In this document: positions 50,638 through 59,901 of the stretch, piece by piece
Layout of the letters: each line of letters begins with the position of its first letter
Numbering within the stretch: the stretch's first letter is position 1
NCBI RefSeq assembly: GCF_001598235.1
Contig: NZ_BCYO01000004.1
Span: 1 to 64,000, forward strand
Direction: 5' to 3'
Source: Polaromonas jejuensis NBRC 106434
GTDB lineage: Bacteria > Pseudomonadota > Gammaproteobacteria > Burkholderiales > Burkholderiaceae_C
Length of the DNA: 64,000 bases
The notes under the pieces: generated by a model
Seen by the model: the letters and a program-made list of their open reading frames with translations, nothing else
The model's database searches: none
Told to the model about the DNA's origin: nothing
Made by a program: the position numbers and the translations under genes

Positions 50638-51741
50638 TCAGTGGCCGCGGCTGCGGGCCAGGCGTTTTTCGATGCGCAGGCTGTAGCGCGACATGGCATA
50701 ACAGCAGGCGAAGTAGATGGTCGCAATGAAGAGATAGGCCTCGATCTTGAAAGGGCGCCAGTTCGGGTCGGAGCCCAGCGCGAGCGACAGCGAACCCGTG
50801 AGCTCGTACAGCGAGACGATGGTGACGAGCGAGGTGTCCTTGAACAGCGAGATGAAGTTGTTCACGATGCTGGGCACCACCGAGGCCAGCGCCTGCGGCA
50901 AGATGATCTTGCGCTGCGCCTGCCAATAGGACAGGCCCATGCTGGCCGCCGCTTCGGCCTGGCCGCGGCCTACGGTCTGCAGGCCGCCGCGCACGATCTC
51001 GGCCATGTACGCCGCGGCAAACAGCGTGATGCCTACGATCACGCGGATCAGTACGTCGGGCGACTTGCCCACCGGCATGAACAAAGGCAGCATGAACGAA
51101 GCCATGAACAGCACCGAGATCAGCGGCACGCCGCGAACCAGCTCGACGTAGACCACGCACAGCGAGCGGATCGCCGGCATCGCGGAGCGCCGGCCCAATG
51201 CCACCAGAACGGCAATCGGAAAGGCCAGCACCATCGAAATCACGCTGAGCATGAGTGTCAGCGGCAGGCCGCCCCACAGGTCGGTGGGCACCTTGCTCAT
51301 GCCGCCCACACCGCCGCCCATGAGAACAAAGAACACGGCCAGACCCGCGGACCAGACCAGCGCAAGCCAGGGCTTCCAGCAGCGTGGGCTGCAACTGGCC
51401 AGCACGGGCGCGAGCAGCGCAAAGGTCGCCAGCACCGGCCGCCACTGCGCCTTCTGCGGGTAGCGGCCGAGCAGGATGAAGCGGGCCTTCTCGTTGATCA
51501 CGCCCCAGCAGGCGCCGATGCCGCGTGCCGCCTGGCACTGGTCGGCGTCCGGCACAAACACGGCTTCCATCACGCCCCAGCGCAGGCCCTTGGCGGCGAG
51601 CCAGGCAAAGGCTGCAAGCAGCAGCAGCGACACCACCGCATTGGGCAGACTTGAAAAAAGATTGCGGCGCAACCACGGCACCGGGCCCGAGATACGCACC
51701 GGCGCGGGCCGTGCGGGAATGGCTTGAAAGGACTCAGGCAC
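50638..51741 (-). CDS. aapM: Amino-acid ABC transporter permease AapM
   Basis: A 367-residue membrane protein with a long N-terminal part before the HisM-type permease domain, as in AapM. The EAA loop reads [20 protein letters not shown], followed by [17 protein letters not shown]. It starts with GTG 51741, four bases after the aapQ stop, so translation is coupled. Forms the membrane dimer with AapQ. Confidence 0.93.
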   Translation of the reverse strand: MPESFQAIPARPAPVRISGPVPWLRRNLFSSLPNAVVSLLLLAAFAWLAAKGLRWGVMEAVFVPDADQCQAARGIGACWGVINEKARFILLGRYPQKAQWRPVLATFALLAPVLASCSPRCWKPWLALVWSAGLAVFFVLMGGGVGGMSKVPTDLWGGLPLTLMLSVISMVLAFPIAVLVALGRRSAMPAIRSLCVVYVELVRGVPLISVLFMASFMLPLFMPVGKSPDVLIRVIVGITLFAAAYMAEIVRGGLQTVGRGQAEAAASMGLSYWQAQRKIILPQALASVVPSIVNNFISLFKDTSLVTIVSLYELTGSLSLALGSDPNWRPFKIEAYLFIATIYFACCYAMSRYSLRIEKRLARSRGH

Positions 51742-51745
51742 GGCT

Positions 51746-52942
51746 TCAGCGTTCCCTGATCGCGGCGCGCCGATTGAACCAGTTCATCAGCACCGAGGTG
51801 CCCAGCGACAGCGTCAGGTACACCCCCATGATGATGGCGATGCACTCCACCGCGCGGCCCGACTGGTTGAGCGAGGTGTTGGCAATCGACACCACCTCGG
51901 GGTAGCCTACGGCCACGGCCAGTGAGGAGTTCTTGGTCAGGTTGAGGTACTGGTTGGTCAGCGGCGGGATGATCAGCCGCAGCGCTTGCGGCAGCACGAT
52001 CAGGCGCATGGTGCGCGCGCGCGACAGGCCGATCGAGGCGCTGGCCTCGTGTTGGCCCAGCGGCACGGAGGCGATGCCGGCACGCACGACTTCGGCGACA
52101 AATGCCGAGGTATACAGCACCAGACCCAGCAGCACGGCCATGTATTCGGGACTCAGCGCGCTGCCGCCTTCGACCTGCAGCTCGCTGATGGAGGGGTAGT
52201 CGAATTGCGCCGGCGCGCCGCCGGCCAGCCAGCCCAGCCACGTCAGGCCGGTCAGCAGCAGGACGACCACGCTGGCCACCGGTAGCGGGCGGCCGGTGCG
52301 CTCGAAGCGGGCGCGGGCGAAACGTGCATAGCCAAAGCCGGCAATGCAACCGAGCGCCAGACCGGCCAGTGCCAGCCAGTGCCCGGGCTCCCACATGAGC
52401 GACGGAAACGAAACGCCGTTTTTGCTCAGGAAGACAAGCTGCCCGATGCCCAGCGCCTCGTTGGCCGGAGGCAGGTACTCGATGAAAAGCAAGTACCACA
52501 TCAGCAATTGCAGCAGCACCGGGATGTTGCGAAAAAGTTCCACATAGCCGTAGCACAGCTCACGCACCAGCGCGTTGTGCGAAAAGCGCCCGATGCCCAG
52601 CAAGGTACCGAGTACCGTGCTCAGCACGCAGCCGATGACCGCGACACGCAGCGTGTTGAGCAGGCCCACCAGAAAAGCTTTCCAGTAGGGGTTGACCGGG
52701 TCATAGTTGAGCCAGCCCTCGCCTATGTCGAAGCCGGCCGGTTGAAACAAAAAATCGAAGCCACTCTGAATGCCGCGCAGCCGCATGTTGTTCAACGTAT
52801 TGCCGATCAGCAGCCAGACCAGCAGCGCAATCAGCGCCACGGCCAGCACCTGGTAGACGACGCTGCGCAAGCGGCGGCTGCGCCACGAGAAGTTCCGGCG
52901 CGGCGCGGCGCGGGCGGGGCGTGCCGGAATCAGCCCGGACAT
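51746..52942 (-). CDS. aapQ: Amino-acid ABC transporter permease AapQ
   Basis: A 398-residue permease. N-terminal helix LAVALIALLVWLLIGNT, a periplasmic segment GFDFLFQPAGFDIGEG typical of AapQ, and the EAA loop EVVRAGIASVPLGQHEASAS. The ATG at 52942 overlaps the receptor stop (TGATG). Pairs with AapM. Confidence 0.94.
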   Translation of the reverse strand: MSGLIPARPARAAPRRNFSWRSRRLRSVVYQVLAVALIALLVWLLIGNTLNNMRLRGIQSGFDFLFQPAGFDIGEGWLNYDPVNPYWKAFLVGLLNTLRVAVIGCVLSTVLGTLLGIGRFSHNALVRELCYGYVELFRNIPVLLQLLMWYLLFIEYLPPANEALGIGQLVFLSKNGVSFPSLMWEPGHWLALAGLALGCIAGFGYARFARARFERTGRPLPVASVVVLLLTGLTWLGWLAGGAPAQFDYPSISELQVEGGSALSPEYMAVLLGLVLYTSAFVAEVVRAGIASVPLGQHEASASIGLSRARTMRLIVLPQALRLIIPPLTNQYLNLTKNSSLAVAVGYPEVVSIANTSLNQSGRAVECIAIIMGVYLTLSLGTSVLMNWFNRRAAIRER

Positions 52943-53979
52943 CAGCGCACCGGTGGTGCGTACATCAGGCCGCCTTTCGACCACAGGTTGTTGCTGCCGC
53001 GTGGCAGGGCCAGCGGGCTTTTGGGCCCGACATTGCGTTCAAAGATTTCGCCGTAATTCCCGGTGGCCTTGATGGCGCGCACCAGCCAGTCCTTGTCAAG
53101 GCCCAGCAGCTTGCCGGTGTCTTCGCCGCTGCCGAGCAGGCGGCCGACCGCGGGGTCCTTGTTGGCCTGCTGAAGGGCCTCGACGTTGGCCTGCGTCACG
53201 CCGTACTCCTCGGCTTCGATCAGGCCGAACACCACCCACTTGGCGATGGCGAAAAACTCGTCGTCACCGCGACGCACTGCCGGGCCGAGCGGCTCTTTGG
53301 AGATCAGCTCGGGCAGGACCACGTGCTCGGCGGGGTTTTTGGCCTCCTTGTTGCGGATCGAGGCCAGCCCCGATGCGTCGGTGGTGTAGGCCTGGCAGCG
53401 GCCGGAGAAGTAGGCGGCGTTGGCGGCGTCAAATTTCTCGAATACCACAGGCTTGAGGTTGAGGTTGTTGGCCTTTGAGAATTCCGTCAGGTTCTTTTCC
53501 GTGGTGGTGCCGGACTGCACGCAGACGGTGGCGTTTTTGAGCTGTTTGGCACTCTTGACCTTGCTCTTGGCCGGCACCATGAAGCCCTGGCCGTCGTAGT
53601 AGATCACGCCGGTGAAGCTCAAGCCCAGCGACGCGTCGCGCGTCAAGGTCCAGGTGGTGTTGCGCGAGAGGATGTCCACTTCGCCCGATTGCAGGGCGGC
53701 AAAGCGCTGCTGCGAGACCAGCGGCACCCATTTGACCTTGGCGGGGTCGCCCAGCACGCTGGCGGCGATCGCGCGGCAGACATCCACGTCCAGACCCGAC
53801 CAGTTGCCGCTGCTGTCGGCTTGCGAGAAGCCCGCAACACCGCTGCTGACGCCGCACACCAGTTGGCCGCGGGACTTGATGGCGTCCAGCGTCTTGCCCG
53901 CATGGGCCGGCGCTGCGAGCGCGGCCATGCCCAACACGGCGGCAGCCGCAAAGCAGCGTTTTTCAAACAGGTTCAGCAT
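52942..53979 (-). CDS. aapJ: General L-amino-acid ABC transporter receptor AapJ
   Basis: A 345-residue periplasmic binding protein with Sec signal (AAAAVLGMAALAAPAHA-GK). AapJ/BztA signatures: KSRGQLVCGVSSGVAGFS, WSGLDVDVCRAIAASVLGD, VDILSRNTTWTLTRD, and the C-terminal AIKATGNYGEIFERNVG. It carries a broad range of L-amino acids, glutamate among them, to AapQMP. First gene of the operon. With ggt next door this would retrieve glutamate freed from glutathione (inference). Confidence 0.95.
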   Translation of the reverse strand: MLNLFEKRCFAAAAVLGMAALAAPAHAGKTLDAIKSRGQLVCGVSSGVAGFSQADSSGNWSGLDVDVCRAIAASVLGDPAKVKWVPLVSQQRFAALQSGEVDILSRNTTWTLTRDASLGLSFTGVIYYDGQGFMVPAKSKVKSAKQLKNATVCVQSGTTTEKNLTEFSKANNLNLKPVVFEKFDAANAAYFSGRCQAYTTDASGLASIRNKEAKNPAEHVVLPELISKEPLGPAVRRGDDEFFAIAKWVVFGLIEAEEYGVTQANVEALQQANKDPAVGRLLGSGEDTGKLLGLDKDWLVRAIKATGNYGEIFERNVGPKSPLALPRGSNNLWSKGGLMYAPPVR

Positions 53980-54307
53980 TGTTGACTCCAGAGCTTGGTA
54001 GATGATTTATGGGTCCGGTTCAGCCGTCCGATGCCCGGGCGGCATGAATCGATGTTCGCACAAACACCTGAAAAGTAAAGCTTTGCAAGTCCCATGTCAT
54101 AGTCCGAGTTTTTATAAGCAAATGGGCGCGGGGGCGGCGTCAATCACGCATCGCCATGCCTTGGCAGCGCGCGGCGGCGGGTTTCATGGCTTCCGGTGTC
54201 ACCGGCTTCATGCAAAACCAGGTTCACCCGGGCGCCGCAGCGAAATGACCTTGCCGGGAGGTGATTTGCAGGCCGCCGAAAAGGTAAGGCCGACGGGACT
54301 GTTTTAT
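53980..54307. other. Promoter region of the aap operon, no gene seen
   Basis: About 330 bases between aapJ and repeat copy 8. No frame looks coding. An AT-richer stretch near 54070-54125 probably holds the aap promoter, but I cannot fix hexamers with confidence. Confidence 0.5.
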
Positions 54308-54370
54308 CAGTCAAATCGGCCTCCAGCCCTTGAGGGAATGCTGTGAATAGCTATCAATTAGATAGCATCC
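54308..54370 (-). repeat. Dispersed ~60-bp repeat, copy 8 (reverse)
   Basis: Reverse strand: GCTATCTAATTGATAGC, TATTCACAGCATTCCC, AAGGGCTGGAGGCCGATTTG. It lies just downstream of the SDR stop. Confidence 0.78.
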
Positions 54371-54384
54371 AAACCTGTGTTGTC

Positions 54385-55152
54385 TTAACGCGGCGCCAGG
54401 CGAATGGCGCCGTCGAGGCGGATCACTTCGCCGTTGAGCATGTCGTTTTCGATGATGTGCTTGGCCAGCTTGGCGTAGTCCTGCGGCGTGCCCAGGCGCG
54501 AGGGGAAAGGCACACCGGCGGCCAGCGAATCCTGCACTTCCTGCGGCATGGCAAACAGCATGGGCGTGCCGAAGATGCCGGGGGCAATCGTCATGTTGCG
54601 GATGCCGTTGCGCGCCAGGTCGCGGGCAATCGGCAGCGTCATGCCGACAATGCCGCCCTTGGAGGCGCTGTAGGCGGCCTGGCCGATCTGGCCGTCGTAG
54701 GCCGCCACCGAGGCGGTGGAAATCAGCACGCCGCGCTCGCCGGTGGCTTCGGGTTCGTTCTTGCACATGGCGTCGGCCGCCAGGCGGATCATGTTGAAGC
54801 TGCCGATCAGGTTGACGGTGATGGTTTTGCTGAACAGGGCCAGGCCGTGCGCGCCGTTCTTGCCGACGGTTTTTTCGGCCGGTGCAATGCCGGCGCAGTT
54901 GACCAGGCCCATCAGCTTGCCCATGGACACGGCCTGGGCCACCACGGCCTGGCCGTCGGCTTCCTGGCTGACGTCGCATTTCACAAACGCGGCCTTGCCT
55001 TCACCAAGGTCCTTGGCAACGGCTTCGCCTTTTTCTGCCTGCATGTCGGCGATGACGACCTTGGCGCCGTTGGCCACCAGCATGCGGGCCGTGCCTTCGC
55101 CCAGGCCGGATGCGCCGCCGGTGACGATGAATACTTTGCCTGCGATTTCCAT
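54385..55152 (-). CDS. Short-chain dehydrogenase, HSD10-like 3-hydroxyacyl-CoA dehydrogenase
   Basis: A 255-residue [39 protein letters not shown], catalytic Ser in [14 protein letters not shown] and YSASK. Resembles type 10 17-beta-HSD / 3-hydroxy-2-methylbutyryl-CoA dehydrogenases ([36 protein letters not shown]). In isoleucine breakdown this enzyme oxidises 2-methyl-3-hydroxybutyryl-CoA. A LiuR-like operator upstream supports the branched-chain role. ATG 55152 follows AAGGAGCAACCCC. Confidence 0.9.
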   Translation of the reverse strand: MEIAGKVFIVTGGASGLGEGTARMLVANGAKVVIADMQAEKGEAVAKDLGEGKAAFVKCDVSQEADGQAVVAQAVSMGKLMGLVNCAGIAPAEKTVGKNGAHGLALFSKTITVNLIGSFNMIRLAADAMCKNEPEATGERGVLISTASVAAYDGQIGQAAYSASKGGIVGMTLPIARDLARNGIRNMTIAPGIFGTPMLFAMPQEVQDSLAAGVPFPSRLGTPQDYAKLAKHIIENDMLNGEVIRLDGAIRLAPR

Positions 55153-55243
55153 GGGGTTGCTCCTTGAAGTTGAAAGATTGAAAAGGGCGGCGGGCCAGCA
55201 CGGCCTGATGCCTGGGTCGGCCAGCCTGGGAGGCAGGCCGATA

Positions 55244-55265
55244 TTGACGTTAACGTAAACGTCAA
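55244..55265. promoter_or_regulatory. LiuR-like operator
   Basis: A 22-bp near-palindrome with arms TTGACGTT and AACGTCAA and ACGT at its centre; only two of eleven base pairs fail. It resembles the motif described for LiuR, the MerR-family regulator of branched-chain amino-acid breakdown. It is 92 bases upstream of the SDR start. Confidence 0.7.
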
Positions 55266-55277
55266 TTATGACCCATG

Positions 55278-55312
55278 AAAAAGCCCGGCCGTTTGCCTGC
55301 GGCCGGGCTTTT
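55278..55312. terminator. Terminator after the iron receptor gene
   Basis: AAAAGCCCGGCCG and CGGCCGGGCTTTT pair around a short loop, flanked by A and T runs; read from the right it follows the iron receptor gene by about 40 bases. Confidence 0.88.
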
Positions 55313-55351
55313 GGGGTGTTTTGGGGGTGAGCAGGCCCTGGGGCTTGCCGT

Positions 55352-56410
55352 TTACCTGTAACCCACGCGGTCCAGCATCTGCTGAACCTTTTGCTGGTGT
55401 TCGCCGACTGCGCTGATGGGAATGGTCTCGGACTTGAAGCCACTGCGGGCCATGGCCTTGAGGGCCGGGTTGTCAATGTCCAGGCCGGCCACGGCGGGCC
55501 ACTCGTTGTTGCCGTTGGCAAAGTAGTTCTGGGCCTTGGGGCTGGCCAGGTATTCCATGAACCTGATGGCGTTCTCGGGGTGCTTGGCGTTTTTGGCCAC
55601 GGCCGCGCCGGCAATGTTCAGGTGCGTGCCCCAGTTGTCCTGGTTGGGGAAGACCACGCCCACGCGCTCGGCCACGACCTTGTCCTCCGGCGCGTTGGAA
55701 CGCATGATGCGGGCGAGGTAATAGGAGTTGGTCAGCGCCACGCCGCATTCGCCGCTGGCCACGGCCTTGATCTGGTCCGTGTCGCCGCCCTTGGGGTCGC
55801 GTGCCATATTGGCGACCAGGCCCTTGAGCCATTCCTCGGCCTTGGCCGGGCCCATGTGTTCGGTCACGGCGCCAAACAGCGACAGGTTGTAGGGGTGGGC
55901 GCCGGAGCGGGTGCAGAGCTTGCCCTTGTTGCGCGGATCGGCCAGCTTCTCGTAGCTGTCCACATCGGTTTTCTTCATGTGCAGCTTGTCATAGACCACC
56001 ACGCGGGCGCGGGTCGAAAAGCCGAACCAGGCGATGCCGTCCGGCGTGGGCCTGGCGCGCAGGTTGGCGGGAATGGCGGTTTCCAGCAAGGGCGACTTGA
56101 TGGGCTTGAACAGGCCTTGCACCTCGCCCGACCAGAGGCGGGCCGCATCGACAAGCAAAATAACGTCGGCCGGCGACGCCGTGCCCTCGGCCTTGAGCCG
56201 GGCCAAAATGCCGGCATCGTCGGCATCCACGCGGTTGACCTTGATGCCGGTGGCCTTGGTGAAGTCGGAGAACAGCGCTTCGTCGGTCTGGTAGTGGCGG
56301 GCAGAATACAGGTTGACGACCTGTTCCTGGGCGCCGGCGCTGCCGGCGGCGCCAAACAGGGCTGCGGTGGCCAGTGCCAGGCTGGCAAACGACGAAGCTT
56401 TTTTGAACAT
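55352..56410 (-). CDS. Iron(III) ABC transporter receptor (FbpA/FutA-like)
   Basis: A 352-residue periplasmic protein with Sec signal ([18 protein letters not shown]). Ferric-binding family blocks: [37 protein letters not shown] and [12 protein letters not shown], whose paired Tyr would hold iron. ATG 56410. No permease or ATPase genes are adjacent, so it works with components coded elsewhere. A Fur-like box lies about 50 bases upstream. Confidence 0.93.
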   Translation of the reverse strand: MFKKASSFASLALATAALFGAAGSAGAQEQVVNLYSARHYQTDEALFSDFTKATGIKVNRVDADDAGILARLKAEGTASPADVILLVDAARLWSGEVQGLFKPIKSPLLETAIPANLRARPTPDGIAWFGFSTRARVVVYDKLHMKKTDVDSYEKLADPRNKGKLCTRSGAHPYNLSLFGAVTEHMGPAKAEEWLKGLVANMARDPKGGDTDQIKAVASGECGVALTNSYYLARIMRSNAPEDKVVAERVGVVFPNQDNWGTHLNIAGAAVAKNAKHPENAIRFMEYLASPKAQNYFANGNNEWPAVAGLDIDNPALKAMARSGFKSETIPISAVGEHQQKVQQMLDRVGYR

Positions 56411-56457
56411 GCTGAAAGAAATCCTGAAAGGTTGGGAGCGGATGAGTTTAATACAAA

Positions 56458-56472
56458 CGCGAATAATTCTCA
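56458..56472 (-). promoter_or_regulatory. Fur-like box before the iron receptor
   Basis: Reverse strand TGAGAATTATTCGCG; the 7-1-7 Fur core is TGAGAAT-N-ATTCTCA, so the left half is perfect and the right half five of seven. Confidence 0.68.
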
Positions 56473-56546
56473 ATTGGTTTGACGTTGAGGGTTGGGGGCG
56501 TCAAGGGTTTGGGAGCTTGCCTGCGGCCGGCGACTGGCGCCGGCAG

Positions 56547-57461
56547 GTGGCCAGGCGCTGCCAGCGCATCATGGCAATGCTGGTCTTGCCCGCCTTGCTG
56601 CTGGCCGGCTGTGCGACACCGCCTGCCACGCCTTCCGCTGCGCCGGCCACGGTGGAGCCGGCCGTGAAAAGGCCGCTGAAGATCGGTCTGGCGCTGGGCG
56701 GCGGCGCGGCGCGCGGCTTTGCCCATGTGGGCGTGATCGAGGTGCTCGAAGAGGCTGGGCTCAGGCCCCAGTACGTGGTCGGCACCTCGGCCGGCAGCCT
56801 GGTGGCGGCGATTTATGCCAGCGGCAAAAACAGTGCCCAGCTGCACCAGACCGCGCTCAACATGGAGGAGGTCGCCATCACCGACTGGATGCTGCCCATC
56901 ATTGGCCGGGGCATGTTCCGCGGCGATGCGCTGGCCCGCTACGTCAATCAGCTGGTGGGCGGGCGCCTGGTTGAGAACATGGCGATTCCGCTGGGCATCG
57001 TGGCGACCGACCTGAACAGCGGCGAGGCCGTGCTGTTCAGGCGCGGCGACACCGGCACCGCGGTGCGGGCGTCCAGCGCCGTGCCGGCGGTGTTTGTGCC
57101 CGTCAAGATCAGCGGCCGGGAGTATGTCGATGGCGGACTGGTGTCGCCGGTGCCGGTGCGTTTTGCGCGGCAGATGGGCGCGGACCTGGTGATTGCCGTC
57201 GATATCTCCAGCCCGCCCGAGGGCAACCCGGCCAGCGATACGCTGCAGATCCTGTTGCAGACTTTCGCCATCATGGGCAAAAGCATCAACCAGTTCGAGC
57301 TCAAGGAGGCCGACGTGGTGGTACGGCCCTCGCTCACGGGCCTGAAGAGTGCCGATTTTTCGGCCCGCCAGCGCGCCATCGATTCCGGCCGGGCCGCCAT
57401 GCTGGCGGCGTTGCCCGCGCTCAAGGCCAGGCTGGAGGCCGGGGTGGCGTCAGCCCATTAG
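56547..57461 (+). CDS. Patatin-like phospholipase lipoprotein (RssA-type)
   Basis: About 304 residues. The lipobox LPALLLAGC near the N-terminus makes a lipoprotein likely. Patatin motifs are complete: oxyanion loop LGGGAARGFAHVGV, nucleophile GTSAGS (Ser near 80), catalytic Asp in YVDGGLVSPVPV. The frame is open far upstream; I chose GTG 56547 because it gives a short basic N-region before the hydrophobic core, but ATG 56571 or 56442 are possible. It is divergent from the iron receptor and its upstream region includes the Fur-like box. Substrate is unknown. Confidence 0.85.
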   Translation: MARRCQRIMAMLVLPALLLAGCATPPATPSAAPATVEPAVKRPLKIGLALGGGAARGFAHVGVIEVLEEAGLRPQYVVGTSAGSLVAAIYASGKNSAQLHQTALNMEEVAITDWMLPIIGRGMFRGDALARYVNQLVGGRLVENMAIPLGIVATDLNSGEAVLFRRGDTGTAVRASSAVPAVFVPVKISGREYVDGGLVSPVPVRFARQMGADLVIAVDISSPPEGNPASDTLQILLQTFAIMGKSINQFELKEADVVVRPSLTGLKSADFSARQRAIDSGRAAMLAALPALKARLEAGVASAH

Positions 57462-57466
57462 CAGGC

Positions 57467-57526
57467 GCTCCTGTTTTGATAGCTGTTTGCGCCCGCACTG
57501 CCTGGGCTGCAGGCCAATTGAAGCAA
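57467..57526 (+). repeat. Dispersed ~60-bp repeat, copy 9
   Basis: TGTTTTGATAGCTG, TTTGCGCCCGCACTGCC, TGGGCTGCAGGCC, AATTGAAG. The clearest copy; used as reference for the family. Confidence 0.8.
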
Positions 57527-57555
57527 AAAAAAGCCCGGTCTTGCGAGCGGGCTTT
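57525..57555 (-). terminator. Intrinsic terminator on the phasin side
   Basis: Reverse strand AAGCCCG and CGGGCTT arms followed by eight T. It lies downstream of the phasin gene. Confidence 0.75.
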
Positions 57556-57674
57556 GAACGGATCCGTGAAACTGAATTTCTGGAAGGATCCGAGGAGACA
57601 AGGGTTGCGACACCTCTTTACAGAGGTTGTCAGGGAAAGACGCCCTCAACGCGCTGGCGCCGGGCGTCCCTCCA

Positions 57675-58217
57675 TCAGCGTTTCTTGGTTGCGGTCTTGG
57701 TGGCGTTCACGGCCGTTGCCGCCACGTTGTTGAAGTTGGCTTCGGCGATGTCACCGGCTTGCTTCACAGCCTTTTGCACCGAGTCGAAAGCGGTGTTGGC
57801 CGCAGCCACGGCGCTCTTCAGGGCGGCCACAGCGGTTTCAGAGCCGGCGGGTGCGTTCTTGGCGGCGCTGTCTACCAGGCCGGCAAATTTCTTCTGGGCT
57901 TCAGCGGCCTGATCTTCAAAGGTCTTGCCCAGTTCGGCGCCGGCAGCCGAAGCGATGTCATACAGGTGACGGCTGTAAGCGGCGGTTTTCTCGGCCAGGG
58001 GTTGGACCAGACCGGCTTGCAGGGCCAGCAGTTCCTGGGCATCTTTCGCGCCCAGAACGGCTTGCGTGTGGTTGGCGGTTTCAGCCAGGGCGGCCTTGGT
58101 GGCTTGCACGTTCAGTTCGACCAGTTTTTCAACGCCTTCAAAGGCTTTGTGGGTCAGACCAAACAGGGTTTCGATGTTGGCTTTGTGGGAGGCCATGATT
58201 TGTTCAGCGGTCAGCAT
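57675..58217 (-). CDS. phaP: Phasin family protein
   Basis: A 180-residue helical protein that begins [20 protein letters not shown] and continues [18 protein letters not shown], with an Ala-rich C-terminus ending in ATKTATKKR, as in PhaP of Burkholderiales. Phasins coat polyhydroxyalkanoate granules. ATG 58217 follows CTGGAGATTCTCA. Two near-identical PhaR-like sites lie upstream, so it is probably derepressed when granules form. No polymerase gene is nearby. Confidence 0.92.
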   Translation of the reverse strand: MLTAEQIMASHKANIETLFGLTHKAFEGVEKLVELNVQATKAALAETANHTQAVLGAKDAQELLALQAGLVQPLAEKTAAYSRHLYDIASAAGAELGKTFEDQAAEAQKKFAGLVDSAAKNAPAGSETAVAALKSAVAAANTAFDSVQKAVKQAGDIAEANFNNVAATAVNATKTATKKR

Positions 58218-58275
58218 TGAGAATCTCCAGATAGGAATAGGGGGTGGATCACGAAAAATGTTGCTTTGCCCTGAA

Positions 58276-58291
58276 TTGCTGCACTGCAACA
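58276..58291. promoter_or_regulatory. PhaR-like site A
   Basis: TTGCTGCACTGCAACA, 59 bases upstream of the phasin start. The TGC/GCA-rich core matches the style of PhaR sites at phasin promoters. Confidence 0.65.
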
Positions 58292-58334
58292 TAATTCCAA
58301 GTATAGGGATTGCGCGCGCCATTGCAAGTGTTTT

Positions 58335-58350
58335 TTGTTGCACTGCACCA
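58335..58350. promoter_or_regulatory. PhaR-like site B
   Basis: TTGTTGCACTGCACCA, sharing 14 of 16 bases with site A and exactly 59 bases from it. Confidence 0.65.
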
Positions 58351-58401
58351 TTTTTAGAGGTGAAGCCCTAGCCGGGACGCTTCGGATCACAATCCCTGGT
58401 G

Positions 58402-58421
58402 GCCTGCGGCTGGCCGCAGGC
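58402..58421 (+). other. Hairpin followed by T-rich stretch
   Basis: GCCTGCGG-CTGG-CCGCAGGC followed by GCTGGTTTTTTT. Terminator-like on the forward strand though no forward gene lies just upstream. Confidence 0.5.
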
Positions 58422-58472
58422 GCTGGTTTTTTTGGTTTTTTCGTAGGTATGGTACTTCCACGGTAATTTCTC

Positions 58473-59423
58473 TTGCAAGCTTTTTACGCCGACAACTTCG
58501 TTCTGCCATTGCCCCCCGGGCACCGCTTTCCCATGGGCAAATACAGGCTGCTGCGCGATCGCGTGGTGAATGAGCTGCCGCAGGTAAGCCTGGCCCAGGC
58601 GCCGGCCGCCAGCGATGGCGAACTGGCCCTGGTGCATACCCCCGAGTACATTGACGCCATTGCCCACGGCACCTTGCCCGCGCCAGCCCAGCACGAGATC
58701 GGGTTCCCGTGGAGCCCGGGCATGGCCGAGCGCGCACGCCGTTCGGCCGGGGCCACGGTGGCTGCGGCGCGGGCGGCGCTGGGCCTGAGCGCAGCGGCCC
58801 GGCCAGCGGGCATCGCCGCCAACATGGCGGGCGGCACGCATCACGCCTATGCGCACAAGGGCGGGGGATTTTGTGTGTTCAATGACGCGGCCGTGGCGGC
58901 CCGGCTGATGCAGGCGGAATGGGCCAGGGCCCACCGCCATGAGCGCAGGCCGCTGCAGGTGGCGGTGATTGATCTGGACGTGCACCAGGGCAACGGCACG
59001 GCCAGCATCTTCGCCAATGACCCGAGCGTGTTCACGCTGTCGCTGCACGGGCAAAAGAATTTCCCGTTCCGCAAGGAGGCCAGTGACCTGGACGTGGAGC
59101 TTCCCGACGGCTGCAGCGATGCGCCCTATCTGCAGGCGCTGGAGCATGCGCTGGACGAACTCGAGCGGCGCTTTGAACCGGGACTGATACTGTTCCTGGC
59201 GGGCGCCGATCCCTTCAAAGGCGATCGCCTCGGGCGTCTTTCGTTGAGCTTCGACGGCCTCGAAGCGCGTGACCGGCGCGTGTTTGACTGGGCCTGGCAG
59301 CGCCGCATCCCGCTGGCCTTTTCGATGGCCGGCGGCTACGGCGTGAACATCGATGAAACCGTGCAGGTGCAGATGAACACCTATCGCGTGGCGCTGGAAT
59401 ATTGGAAACGATGGAATCCCTGA
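58473..59423 (+). CDS. Histone deacetylase / acetoin utilisation family protein
   Basis: A 316-residue amidohydrolase: AFYADNFVLPLPPGHRFPM, NMAGGTHHAYAHKGGGFCVF (catalytic His pair), zinc residues in VIDLDVHQGNGTA (about 166) and LFLAGADPF. The gene begins with TTG 58473, as the conserved N-terminus leaves no room for another start. Bacterial members deacetylate polyamines or other small acyl-amines, or lysines. Neighbours give no clue. A thioesterase gene starts 34 bases later. Confidence 0.9.
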   Translation: MQAFYADNFVLPLPPGHRFPMGKYRLLRDRVVNELPQVSLAQAPAASDGELALVHTPEYIDAIAHGTLPAPAQHEIGFPWSPGMAERARRSAGATVAAARAALGLSAAARPAGIAANMAGGTHHAYAHKGGGFCVFNDAAVAARLMQAEWARAHRHERRPLQVAVIDLDVHQGNGTASIFANDPSVFTLSLHGQKNFPFRKEASDLDVELPDGCSDAPYLQALEHALDELERRFEPGLILFLAGADPFKGDRLGRLSLSFDGLEARDRRVFDWAWQRRIPLAFSMAGGYGVNIDETVQVQMNTYRVALEYWKRWNP

Positions 59424-59457
59424 AGGCTCATAGGCCTGACTGGCAAAATAGCGACCC

Positions 59458-59901
59458 ATGACGTCATCGACCCGCCCGCAAGCCGAGCCCCGCAGCGCCT
59501 ACAAGGTTTTCCGCGACATCGGCACACGCTGGTCCGACAACGATGTTTATGGCCATGTCAACAACGTCGTGTACTACGGCTGGTTCGACACCGCCGTCAA
59601 CGGCCTGCTGATCGAGCGCGGCGCGCTGGACATCCATTGCGGCGGCGTGATTGGTCTGGTGGTGGAAACCGGGTGCAACTACTTTGCACCGCTGGCCTTT
59701 CCCGAGCCGGTGGTGGCGGGCATTCGGGTGGCGCACATCGGCGCGTCCAGCGTGCGCTACGAGGTGGCGCTATTCCCGGGCGACGAAAAGCAGCCGTGCG
59801 CGGCCAAGGGCCATTTCATCCATGTCTATGTCGACCGCGCCACGCACCGCCCGGCGCCCTTGCCCCCTCAATTACTTTGTGTACTGGAGACCTTGACATG
59901 A
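59458..59901 (+). CDS. Acyl-CoA thioesterase (4HBT hot-dog fold)
   Basis: A 147-residue hot-dog protein with [20 protein letters not shown], the Asp of the 4-hydroxybenzoyl-CoA thioesterase class, and [18 protein letters not shown]. It hydrolyses acyl-CoA of unknown chain type. Its stop overlaps the nitroreductase start (ATGA), so the two are coupled. Confidence 0.9.
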   Translation: MTSSTRPQAEPRSAYKVFRDIGTRWSDNDVYGHVNNVVYYGWFDTAVNGLLIERGALDIHCGGVIGLVVETGCNYFAPLAFPEPVVAGIRVAHIGASSVRYEVALFPGDEKQPCAAKGHFIHVYVDRATHRPAPLPPQLLCVLETLT

